64,000 nt of DNA from Mesorhizobium sp. Root554. GTDB lineage: Bacteria; Pseudomonadota; Alphaproteobacteria; Rhizobiales; Rhizobiaceae. Of this stretch, positions 56,631 through 64,000 are shown piece by piece (the first letter of the stretch is position 1; the number at the start of each line of letters is the position of its first letter). The position numbers and the translations under genes were made by a program. The DNA lies in contig NZ_LMGA01000001.1 in NCBI RefSeq assembly GCF_001427025.1, positions 1,626,042 through 1,690,041 of the forward strand, written 5' to 3'. The notes under the pieces are model-generated. The model had not been told where the DNA came from, did no database searches, and saw nothing but the letters and a program-made list of their open reading frames with translations.

Positions 56631-58036
56631 CAAGCGGCGGCCTCGGACAGTTCGCGCGGCAGCGCATAGGCCCATTGGGTGATATTGCCAGCGCCGAGGA
56701 AGACGACGAAATCGCCGGGTTTTGCGATGTCGCGGATAATCGGCGCCACGGCTTCCGCGCCCTCGATGTAGCGCGCGTCGCGATGCCCGCCGGAGCGGAT
56801 GCGCGAAACCAGCGCGTCGGACGACACGCCCTCGATCGGATCCTCGCCCGCCGCGTACACCGGCGCCACCATGACCGTGTCGGCATCGTTGAAGCAGGCG
56901 GCGAAATCGTCGAACAGATCGTGCAGACGCGTATAGCGGTGTGGCTGCGCGATGGCGATCACCCTGCCCCTGGCCGCGTCCCGCGCCGCCGCCAGCACCG
57001 CCTTGATCTCCACCGGATGGTGGCCATAGTCGTCGAACACCTCGACGCCGTTCCACGACCCTGTATGGGTGAAGCGCCGCTTGACGCCGCCGAAGGAAGC
57101 CAGCCCCCTCTTGATCGCGTCTTCCGAGAGGCCGAGTTCATGCGCCACGGCAATGGCGGCGGTGGCGTTCGATACATTGTGCCGGCCTGGCATCGGCAGG
57201 CGCAACCCGGACATGGTGACGGTCCTGCCGTTCTTGCGGTCACGGATGACGACATCGAATTCCGAGGCCGCGCCATCGACGCGATGATTGGTGAAGCGCA
57301 CATCGGCCTGCGCATTCTCGCCATAGGTGATGACGCGGCGGTCCTCGATGCGGCCAACCAGCGTCTGCACCTCCGGATGATCGGTGCACATGACGCCGAA
57401 CCCGTAGAACGGCACGTTCTCGACGAACTGGCGGAACGCCTCGCGCACCTTCTCGAAGGAGCCGTAATGGTCGAGATGCTCGGGATCGATATTGGTGACC
57501 ACGGCCACGTCCGCCGGCAATTTCAGGAAAGTGCCGTCGCTTTCGTCGGCCTCCACCACCATCCATTCGCCGTCGCCCATGCGGGCGTTGGTGCCGTAGG
57601 CATTGATGATGCCGCCATTGATGACGGTCGGATCGAGCCCGCCGGCGTCGAGCAGCGTCGCGACCATGGAGGTCGTCGTCGTCTTGCCATGCGTGCCGCC
57701 GATGGCGACCGCCTGGCGAAACCGCATCAGCTCGGCCAGCATTTCGGCGCGCCGCACGATCGGCAGCAGTTTTTCCCGCGCCGCCTTCAGTTCAGGATTG
57801 GCTTTCTTGATGGCGGTCGACACGACAACCACCTCGGCCTTGCCGAGATTCTCGGCGCGATGGCCGACGAAGCACTCGATACCCTTGTCGCGCAGCCGCT
57901 GCACATTGGCGCTGTCGGCCTGGTCCGAACCCTGCACCTGATAGCCGAGATTGTGCAGAACCTCGGCGATGCCGCTCATGCCGATGCCGCCAATGCCGAT
58001 GAAATGCACCAGACCGATGGTCTCCGGCATCTTCAT
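56630..58036 (-). CDS. murC: UDP-N-acetylmuramate--L-alanine ligase
   Basis: 468 residues. Mur ligase motifs: [21 protein letters not shown]-loop [52 protein letters not shown] and [15 protein letters not shown]. It adds the first amino acid of the stem peptide. The start overlaps the murG stop by four bases. Confidence 0.96.
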   Translation of the reverse strand: MKMPETIGLVHFIGIGGIGMSGIAEVLHNLGYQVQGSDQADSANVQRLRDKGIECFVGHRAENLGKAEVVVVSTAIKKANPELKAAREKLLPIVRRAEMLAELMRFRQAVAIGGTHGKTTTTSMVATLLDAGGLDPTVINGGIINAYGTNARMGDGEWMVVEADESDGTFLKLPADVAVVTNIDPEHLDHYGSFEKVREAFRQFVENVPFYGFGVMCTDHPEVQTLVGRIEDRRVITYGENAQADVRFTNHRVDGAASEFDVVIRDRKNGRTVTMSGLRLPMPGRHNVSNATAAIAVAHELGLSEDAIKRGLASFGGVKRRFTHTGSWNGVEVFDDYGHHPVEIKAVLAAARDAARGRVIAIAQPHRYTRLHDLFDDFAACFNDADTVMVAPVYAAGEDPIEGVSSDALVSRIRSGGHRDARYIEGAEAVAPIIRDIAKPGDFVVFLGAGNITQWAYALPRELSEAAA

Positions 58037-59160
58037 GCGCTCATATCCTTCCTGAATTCCGAAACCGTTTTGCCGGACGCAATAGCCTCTGTCAGGTCGG
58101 CGAGCAACCGCGCCGCGTCCGGTTTTCCGGCCGATTTCGCCGCCGCCGCCATACCGGCAAGCCTGTCCGCGTCGTCCATCAGCCCGCCGATCAGCTCGGC
58201 GATGCGTTCCGGCGACAGCGTCGCCTGCGGATGCACCTCGGCGCCGCCGGCCGCGGCCAGCGCGGCAGCATTGGCCGCCTGGTCATGGTCGAGCGCATGC
58301 GGATAAGGCACCAGAAGGGCCGGCCGGCCCACCACGGCGATCTCCGACACGGTCGAGGCCCCGGAACGCGACATCACCAGATGGGCAGCGGCGATGCGCT
58401 GCGCCATGTCGGTGAAGAAGGGCGACACCTGCGCTTCGACGCTCAAGGCACCATAGGCCTCCTTGACGCGCGCGACGTCGTCGGCGCGCGCCTGCTGCAC
58501 GATCTTCAATCGCCGCCGCTGCGCCTCGGAAAGCAGAGCGATCGCCGCCGGAACCGCATCGGAGAAGAACTGCGCGCCCTGGCTGCCGCCGAAGACCAGG
58601 AGATGGAACGGCTCATCGCTCCGCGACGGCGTGTAGGGCGTTGCGGCTGCTTCGATCACCGCCGGACGAACAGGGTTGCCGGTCGTCACCGTCTTCGCGC
58701 CGGCGGCGCTTTCGTCTTCGGCGAGAAACCCGCCGGCAATGGCATCGACCCGGCGCGCGAGCACGCGGTTGGCGCGCCCCATCACTGCGTTCTGCTCATG
58801 GATCAGCGACGGCACCCGGCGCCGCGTCGCGGCATAGAGCGGCGGCAGGGTCGGATAGCCGCCAAAACCGACCACGGCGTCGGGCTTGATGCGCGCAATC
58901 ACGCTGGACGCCTGTCGCACGCCGCGCCAGATCGACCAGAATGAGGCGGCCACCGCCAGCGGGTTGCGCGAGCCGATCGTCGCCGACTGGATCTGGTGAA
59001 CGCCGGCAGCCGGGAAATGGCCGGTAAAACGGTTGACGCGGTCGTCCGTGGCCAGATGCACCGTCCAGCCGCGTTCCTTCAATTCATGCGCAAGCGCCTC
59101 GGCGGGAAAAAGATGCCCGCCGGTGCCGCCCGCTGCGAGGAGGATGACACCTCTCGCCAT
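58033..59160 (-). CDS. murG: UDP-N-acetylglucosamine--lipid I glycosyltransferase
   Basis: 375 residues. [20 protein letters not shown] at the N-terminus, [37 protein letters not shown] and [20 protein letters not shown] are MurG signatures. It makes lipid II on the cytoplasmic membrane face. It begins immediately after the ftsW stop (TAG then ATG). Confidence 0.96.
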   Translation of the reverse strand: MARGVILLAAGGTGGHLFPAEALAHELKERGWTVHLATDDRVNRFTGHFPAAGVHQIQSATIGSRNPLAVAASFWSIWRGVRQASSVIARIKPDAVVGFGGYPTLPPLYAATRRRVPSLIHEQNAVMGRANRVLARRVDAIAGGFLAEDESAAGAKTVTTGNPVRPAVIEAAATPYTPSRSDEPFHLLVFGGSQGAQFFSDAVPAAIALLSEAQRRRLKIVQQARADDVARVKEAYGALSVEAQVSPFFTDMAQRIAAAHLVMSRSGASTVSEIAVVGRPALLVPYPHALDHDQAANAAALAAAGGAEVHPQATLSPERIAELIGGLMDDADRLAGMAAAAKSAGKPDAARLLADLTEAIASGKTVSEFRKDMSA

Positions 59161-60321
59161 CTATTCCGCCGGCATCGGATGCTGGGCAACGCCGCCGAAG
59201 CCGATCGGACGGCGTTTCTCCGGCTTCTTGCGGGTCAGCGCCAGCACCATGCCCATGGAGATGGCGATGGCGATCTGCGAGGAGCCGCCATAGGAGATGA
59301 ACGGCAGCGTCATGCCCTTGGCCGGGATGAGCTGCAGGTTCACGCACATGTTGATGGCCGATTGCAGGCCGAACACGGTGACCAGCCCGCCAACCGCGTA
59401 GCGGCTGAAATCGTCATGTTCCTTCATGGCGGCGTTCAACCCGCGCAGAACGATAAAGGCGAAGATGGACATGATGAAGAAGCACATGACGAGGCCGAAC
59501 TCCTCGCCTGCGACCGAGAAGACGAAGTCGGCGTGGCTGTCGGGAATGACGCGCTTGATCGTCCCCTCGCCCGGACCGACGCCGAACCAGCCGCCATTGA
59601 CCAGCGCCTCGTGGCCCATGTCGACCTGGAACGTATCGCCCTCTCCGGTCAGGAAGCGGTCGATGCGGCCGGCGACGTGCGGGAACACGGTATAGGCCGC
59701 GAACAGCCCGGCGGCGCCCGTGGCGCCGAGCACGATGATCCACAGCCACGGCAGGCCTGCCATGAAGAACATGACACCCCAGGTGCCGGTCACCAGCATC
59801 GTCTGGCCGAGATCGGGCTGCGCCACCAGCAAGGCCAGCACCAGGCCGAGCAGGATCATGGCGAACAGGTTGCCCGGAATATCGGGGTGACGCTTGTGCT
59901 CGGCGAACAACCAGGCGCAGATCACCACGAAGGCCGGCTTGAGGAATTCCGACGGCTGGATCGACAGGCCGGCGAAGGAAATCCAGCGCCGCGCGCCCTT
60001 TACTTCGACGCCGACGTAAAGAACGGCCACCATCAGCACCAGCATGACGCCGAGCATGAGCAGGGCCGTGCGCCTGATCTGACGCGAATCCAGGAACGAA
60101 ACCGCCAGCATCACGCCCAGCGCCGGCACGGTGAAGATGATCTGGCGGGTCGCGAAATGGAACGGATCGAGGCCGATGCGTTGCGCGACCGCCGGGCTTG
60201 CGGCGAAGGACAGCACGATGCCCAGCCCCATCAGCGACAGGAAGGCCGCCAGGAACCATCGATCGACGGTCCACCACCATGTGGCGACCGGGCTTTTATC
60301 CAGACGGCTCGCGCGTGCCAT
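59161..60321 (-). CDS. ftsW: Peptidoglycan polymerase/lipid II-binding protein FtsW
   Basis: 386 residues, about ten membrane segments (SEDS family). Motifs: GARRWISFAGLSIQPSEFLK, VAQPDLGQTMLVTGTWGVMF, GEGTIKRVIPDSHADFVFSV and GMTLPFISYGGSSQIAIAIS. It polymerises septal peptidoglycan with FtsI. The start at 60321 has GGAGGGA eight bases away; the GTG two codons earlier is too close to it. Confidence 0.95.
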   Translation of the reverse strand: MARASRLDKSPVATWWWTVDRWFLAAFLSLMGLGIVLSFAASPAVAQRIGLDPFHFATRQIIFTVPALGVMLAVSFLDSRQIRRTALLMLGVMLVLMVAVLYVGVEVKGARRWISFAGLSIQPSEFLKPAFVVICAWLFAEHKRHPDIPGNLFAMILLGLVLALLVAQPDLGQTMLVTGTWGVMFFMAGLPWLWIIVLGATGAAGLFAAYTVFPHVAGRIDRFLTGEGDTFQVDMGHEALVNGGWFGVGPGEGTIKRVIPDSHADFVFSVAGEEFGLVMCFFIMSIFAFIVLRGLNAAMKEHDDFSRYAVGGLVTVFGLQSAINMCVNLQLIPAKGMTLPFISYGGSSQIAIAISMGMVLALTRKKPEKRRPIGFGGVAQHPMPAE

Positions 60322-60323
60322 AG

Positions 60324-61721
60324 TCACTTCCCTCCGATGGGTTCGACACCCTCGATAGCATTCGCAGCTTGCCTGAAGGCTTCGCCGCGAACCTCGAAAT
60401 TCTTGAACTGGTCGAAACTGGCGCAGGCCGGCGACAACAGCACCGCCGCCTCGCTGCCCGTTTCGCGGGCCGCATCCGCCGCGGCGTGCTCGACCGCCGC
60501 CGCCAGCGTGCCGGCGATCTCGTAAGGCGCCGCCTCGCCCAAAGTCGCAGCGAAGGCCGGCGCCGCCTCGCCGATCAGGTAAGCCTTGGCGATACGCGGA
60601 AAGTAGTCGCGCAGCGGCTCGATGCCGCCTTCCTTCGCCAGTCCGCCGGCGATCCAGTAGATGCGCTCGAAGCTCGACAGCGCCGGCGCCGCGGCATCGG
60701 CATTGGTCGCCTTGGAATCGTTGATGAACAGGACATGTCCCTTGCGGCCGACCTGCTCCATGCGGTGCGCCAGCCCGGGGAAGCTTTGCAGGCCTGACTG
60801 GATTTCCGCGGCGCTCAGCCCGACCTTGAGGCAGGCGGCCAGGGCGGCGAGCGCGTTCTGCGCATTGTGCTGGCCGCGCAGCGAACCGATGCTGTCCAGC
60901 GAGGCGACACGGCTGACGCGGCCCCCGGCTGCTTCCATCAGGTTCGCGCCGTCGGCGAAATAACCGTCCGTGAGCGCCCGCCGCTTGGAGATGCGCACGA
61001 CATCACTGCCGGCGCGCTCCAGCCGGTCTGCGATCTTGGCGCACCAGTCGTCATCGACCCCGACGATGGCCGTCCGGCTGCCGGCTACCAGCCGCTCCTT
61101 GATCGCGGCGTAATGCTCCATCGAGCCATGCCGGTCGAGGTGGTCGGGCGTCAGGTTGAGCAGGATGCCGGCCGTCGGATCGAGCGAGGGCGCGAGATCG
61201 ATCTGATAGGATGAGCATTCGACCACGTAGTGCCGTTCGGGCGCAGGCGGATCGAGCGTCATCACCGCGCGGCCGATATTGCCGCCCATCTGCGTGTCGC
61301 GTCCCGCGGATTTCAGCACATGCGCAATCAGCGCGGTGGTGGTGGATTTGCCGTTGGTGCCGGTGATCGCGATGAAGGGCGCATCCGGCGACTGCTTCGC
61401 ACGCTCGCGCACGAACAGCTCCACATCGCCGATGATCTCGACGCCCGCCTGATGCGCCAGGTCGACGGTCCAGTGCGGCTTCGGATGCGTCAGCGGCACC
61501 CCCGGCGACAGCACGAAAGACGAAAAGCCGGACCAGCCGGCCTCGCGCAGATCGGCGGTGGCGATGCCCTGCGAGGCGGCCTTGGCCACGCTGTCGGGAT
61601 TGTCGTCCCAGGCCAGAACCTCGGCCCCGCCTTCCTTGAGCGCGAGCGCGGTCGCGATGCCGGACCCGCCGAGCCCGAACAGCGAAACGCGCTTGCCGCC
61701 GAAGGTCGTTGCGGGGATCAC
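60324..61721 (-). CDS. murD: UDP-N-acetylmuramoylalanine--D-glutamate ligase
   Basis: 465 residues. [21 protein letters not shown]-loop [56 protein letters not shown] and [16 protein letters not shown] mark MurD. It adds D-Glu. Two bases separate it from ftsW; mraY is 4 bp upstream. Confidence 0.96.
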   Translation of the reverse strand: MIPATTFGGKRVSLFGLGGSGIATALALKEGGAEVLAWDDNPDSVAKAASQGIATADLREAGWSGFSSFVLSPGVPLTHPKPHWTVDLAHQAGVEIIGDVELFVRERAKQSPDAPFIAITGTNGKSTTTALIAHVLKSAGRDTQMGGNIGRAVMTLDPPAPERHYVVECSSYQIDLAPSLDPTAGILLNLTPDHLDRHGSMEHYAAIKERLVAGSRTAIVGVDDDWCAKIADRLERAGSDVVRISKRRALTDGYFADGANLMEAAGGRVSRVASLDSIGSLRGQHNAQNALAALAACLKVGLSAAEIQSGLQSFPGLAHRMEQVGRKGHVLFINDSKATNADAAAPALSSFERIYWIAGGLAKEGGIEPLRDYFPRIAKAYLIGEAAPAFAATLGEAAPYEIAGTLAAAVEHAAADAARETGSEAAVLLSPACASFDQFKNFEVRGEAFRQAANAIEGVEPIGGK

Positions 61722-61725
61722 GGGT

Positions 61726-62808
61726 CTACCTGAGCTTGAGAGTGGAGAGGCCGACCAGCGCCAGGATGACGGCGATGATCCAGAAGCGGATCACCACCTG
61801 GCTTTCCGTCCAGCCGAGCTTCTCGAAATGGTGGTGGATGGGGGCCATCAGGAAGACGCGCTTGCCGGTCATCTTGAAGTAGCCGACCTGGATGATCACC
61901 GACAGTATCTCGACCACGAACAGGCCGCCGACGATGGCCATGACGATCTCGTGCTTGGTGGCGACGGCGACCGTGCCGATGAGGCCGCCGAGCGCCAGCG
62001 AGCCGGTGTCGCCCATGAAGATCGCCGCCGGCGGCGCGTTGAACCAGAGGAAGCCGAGGCCTGCGCCGATCACCGCGCCGAGAACCACGGCCAGCTCGCC
62101 GGTGCCGGGCACGAAATGGATCTGCAGGTATTCCGCGAACACGGCGTTGCCCGACAGATAGGCGATGACGCCGAAGGACGCGGCCGCGATCATGATCGGC
62201 ACGATGGCGAGGCCGTCGAGCCCGTCGGTCAAATTGACGGCATTGCCGGCGCCCACCACCACGAACGCCGCGAACGGAATGAAGAACCAGCCGAGATTGA
62301 TCAGGAATTCCTTGGCAAAGGGGAAGGCCAGCGATGACGAGAACGGCTCCTGGCCGTTGTGCATGATGACCCAGGCGGCGATGCCGGCGATGACAAACTC
62401 CAGCGCCAGCCGCGCCTTGCCGGAAAAGCCGAGATGTGACTGCTTCGTCACCTTCAGATAGTCGTCATAGAAGCCGATGGCGCCGAAGCCGACGGTCACC
62501 AGAAGCACCGTCCAGACATAGACGCTGGTCAGGTTCGCCCACAGCAGCGACGAGCCGATGATGCCGGTCAGGATCATCAATCCGCCCATCGTCGGCGTGC
62601 CGGCCTTCTTGAAATGCGTCTGCGGCCCGTCGGCGCGGATCGGTTGACCCTTGCCCTGCCGCAGGCGCAGCGAATTGATGATCGCCGGGCCGAAGATGAA
62701 GACGATGAGCGCCGAGGTGATCAGCGCGCCGCCAGTTCGGAACGTGATGTAGCGAAAGACGTTAAACGCCTGGAAATCTTCCGCGAAATCGACGAGCAGC
62801 GTAAACAT
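61726..62808 (-). CDS. mraY: Phospho-N-acetylmuramoyl-pentapeptide transferase
   Basis: 360 residues, ten membrane segments. [68 protein letters not shown] and [20 protein letters not shown] are MraY motifs with the catalytic Asp residues. It makes lipid I. The start at 62808 follows GGGGGAC; the upstream ATG would add 16 charged residues. Confidence 0.96.
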   Translation of the reverse strand: MFTLLVDFAEDFQAFNVFRYITFRTGGALITSALIVFIFGPAIINSLRLRQGKGQPIRADGPQTHFKKAGTPTMGGLMILTGIIGSSLLWANLTSVYVWTVLLVTVGFGAIGFYDDYLKVTKQSHLGFSGKARLALEFVIAGIAAWVIMHNGQEPFSSSLAFPFAKEFLINLGWFFIPFAAFVVVGAGNAVNLTDGLDGLAIVPIMIAAASFGVIAYLSGNAVFAEYLQIHFVPGTGELAVVLGAVIGAGLGFLWFNAPPAAIFMGDTGSLALGGLIGTVAVATKHEIVMAIVGGLFVVEILSVIIQVGYFKMTGKRVFLMAPIHHHFEKLGWTESQVVIRFWIIAVILALVGLSTLKLR

Positions 62809-62830
62809 CCGTTTGTCCCCCGATCCGGCC

Positions 62831-64000
62831 CTAGCCCTGTCCTTTGACAGGCGCATCCGCCGGAAATTTTTTCAGCAGCGCATCGATCAGCCTGGAAAAG
62901 CCGATCCCCTTCGAAGACTTGACGACGACCGTGTCGCCGCCTTCGACCATGGCCATCAGCTTGGGCTTCAAATCATCCGCCGTCGGCTGGTAGACGACCT
63001 CGACTTCGCCCGACAGGGCATCGGCCAGCCCCTGCATGTGCGGCCCGGCCAGCAGAAGCACTTGGACGCCGGCATCCTTGACCGGTCCGGCCAGAGCGGC
63101 GTGCAGCTTTGCCGAATGTTCGCCCAGTTCCAGCATGTCGCCGAGGACGGCGACCCGCCGCCCGCCTTCGCCGACCGGCGCGGCCTGGAGCAGGGAAAGC
63201 GCTGCCTGCATCGAAGCCGGATTGGCGTTGTAGCTTTCATCGATCAGCGTGATCGTGCCTTTCGGGTGGCGCAGCCTGTAGCGCTTTCCCCTGCCCGCCT
63301 CCGCCGACAAATCGCCCAGCGCCATAGCAACGGCAGGTACATCCGCGCCGACGAGGTGCGCCGCGCCGAGAACGGCCAGCGCGTTCTGCACCATGTGGCG
63401 GCCCGCGGCGCCGATCCGGGCGACGATCTCGCGCCCGCCGATCTTGGCCGTGATAGTGGAATGATCGACATGCAGCACGCATTGCAGCAGCCGGTAGGTC
63501 GAGCGCGCATTTTCGCCGAAGCCGTAGACATGCTCGACGCCGGCGGCGCGCGCCATCTTGCCCAGCATGTTGGCGCGCGGATCGTCACGGTTCAAAAGCG
63601 CCGAGCCGCCGGGCTCGATACCTTCGAAGATTTCGGCCTTGGCCTTGGCGATCTCGTCGAGATTGCGGAAGAAGCCGAGATGCGCCGCCGCGATCAGCGT
63701 GATGATGGCGACGTGCGGCCTTACCATCTTCACCAGCGGGCGGATCTCGTCGGGATGGTTCATGCCGATCTCGAACACGGCATAATCGGTGTCCTGCGGC
63801 AGCCGCGCCAGTGTCAGCGGCACGCCCCAGTGGTTGTTGAAGGATTTGTCGGAGGCGTGCACGGTGCCGACCGTTGAAAGGGTGTGGCGCAGCGCCTCCT
63901 TGGTCGAGGTCTTGCCGACCGAACCGGTCACGGCGATGACCTTGGCGGTGGTCCGCTTGCGCGCCGCGATCCCAAGTTTTTCAAGCGCCACCAGAACGTC
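62831..64000 (-). CDS. murF: UDP-N-acetylmuramoyl-tripeptide--D-alanyl-D-alanine ligase, N-terminus cut by window edge
   Basis: 390 codons are visible; the 5' part continues beyond 64000. P-loop [73 protein letters not shown] and [18 protein letters not shown] mark MurF. It adds D-Ala-D-Ala to the stem peptide. mraY follows after 22 bp. An in-frame GTG at 63991 is internal, not the start. Confidence 0.94.
   Translation of the reverse strand, partial: DVLVALEKLGIAARKRTTAKVIAVTGSVGKTSTKEALRHTLSTVGTVHASDKSFNNHWGVPLTLARLPQDTDYAVFEIGMNHPDEIRPLVKMVRPHVAIITLIAAAHLGFFRNLDEIAKAKAEIFEGIEPGGSALLNRDDPRANMLGKMARAAGVEHVYGFGENARSTYRLLQCVLHVDHSTITAKIGGREIVARIGAAGRHMVQNALAVLGAAHLVGADVPAVAMALGDLSAEAGRGKRYRLRHPKGTITLIDESYNANPASMQAALSLLQAAPVGEGGRRVAVLGDMLELGEHSAKLHAALAGPVKDAGVQVLLLAGPHMQGLADALSGEVEVVYQPTADDLKPKLMAMVEGGDTVVVKSSKGIGFSRLIDALLKKFPADAPVKGQG

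Overview
The window looks like chromosomal DNA from a Rhizobiales alphaproteobacterium, most likely close to Mesorhizobium/Phyllobacteriaceae. The basis is high GC, rhizobial-type intergenic palindromes, a long-linker FtsZ, a DUF1127 protein, a LOV histidine kinase, and the dcw gene order murF-mraY-murD-ftsW-murG-murC-murB-ddlB-ftsQ-ftsA-ftsZ followed by lpxC-bamD-recN-ligA. No rRNA, tRNA, CRISPR array, insertion sequence or prophage was seen. The genus is an inference from gene content, not a database match.

Region by region. 1-8.3 kb is mixed housekeeping: the 5' end of an AsmA-type gene, a DUF3011 secreted protein, an FAD-linked oxidase, a thioesterase, a LOV blue-light histidine kinase with its response regulator and a good terminator, a Tat-exported dienelactone hydrolase, and a divergent flavin-oxidase-fold/LysE pair. 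8.3-21.1 kb is a catabolic island for quinate/shikimate-type compounds. It holds a membrane PQQ dehydrogenase, a type II dehydroquinase, a TRAP transporter with two binding proteins, an SMP-30 lactonase, a shikimate dehydrogenase, a TetR regulator and a QuiC-type 3-dehydroshikimate dehydratase. The same palindromic operator lies upstream of the shikimate dehydrogenase operon/tetR and upstream of quiC, so they probably form one regulon feeding protocatechuate.

21.2-31.6 kb carries the UvrD helicase (with apparent in-frame repeat insertions), a low-GC DUF4062 gene that looks acquired, a gene that appears to start with CTG, a PhnB-like protein, a DMT exporter divergent from a MocR regulator, and a DUF2778 L,D-transpeptidase-like protein. 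Intergenic gaps here hold three families of dispersed palindromic repeats. 31.7-43.3 kb contains a phytase-like esterase, an encapsulated-ferritin-like protein without an encapsulin, an iron-permease-family protein, an outer-membrane barrel, a small secreted repeat protein, a hexapeptide acetyltransferase, CreA, cytochrome b561, SCO, PrmA, a 59-residue DUF1127 protein, aminopeptidase P and AzlCD.

43.3-64 kb is the cell envelope and division block on the minus strand: DUF2461-ligA, recN, bamD, lpxC, and then the dcw cluster, with mostly overlapping or abutting genes. The only sizeable gap in the mur/fts run, between murB and ddlB, holds seven GANTC sites in 181 bp. This suggests a CcrM/GcrA-type cell-cycle promoter for ddlB-ftsQ-ftsA-ftsZ.
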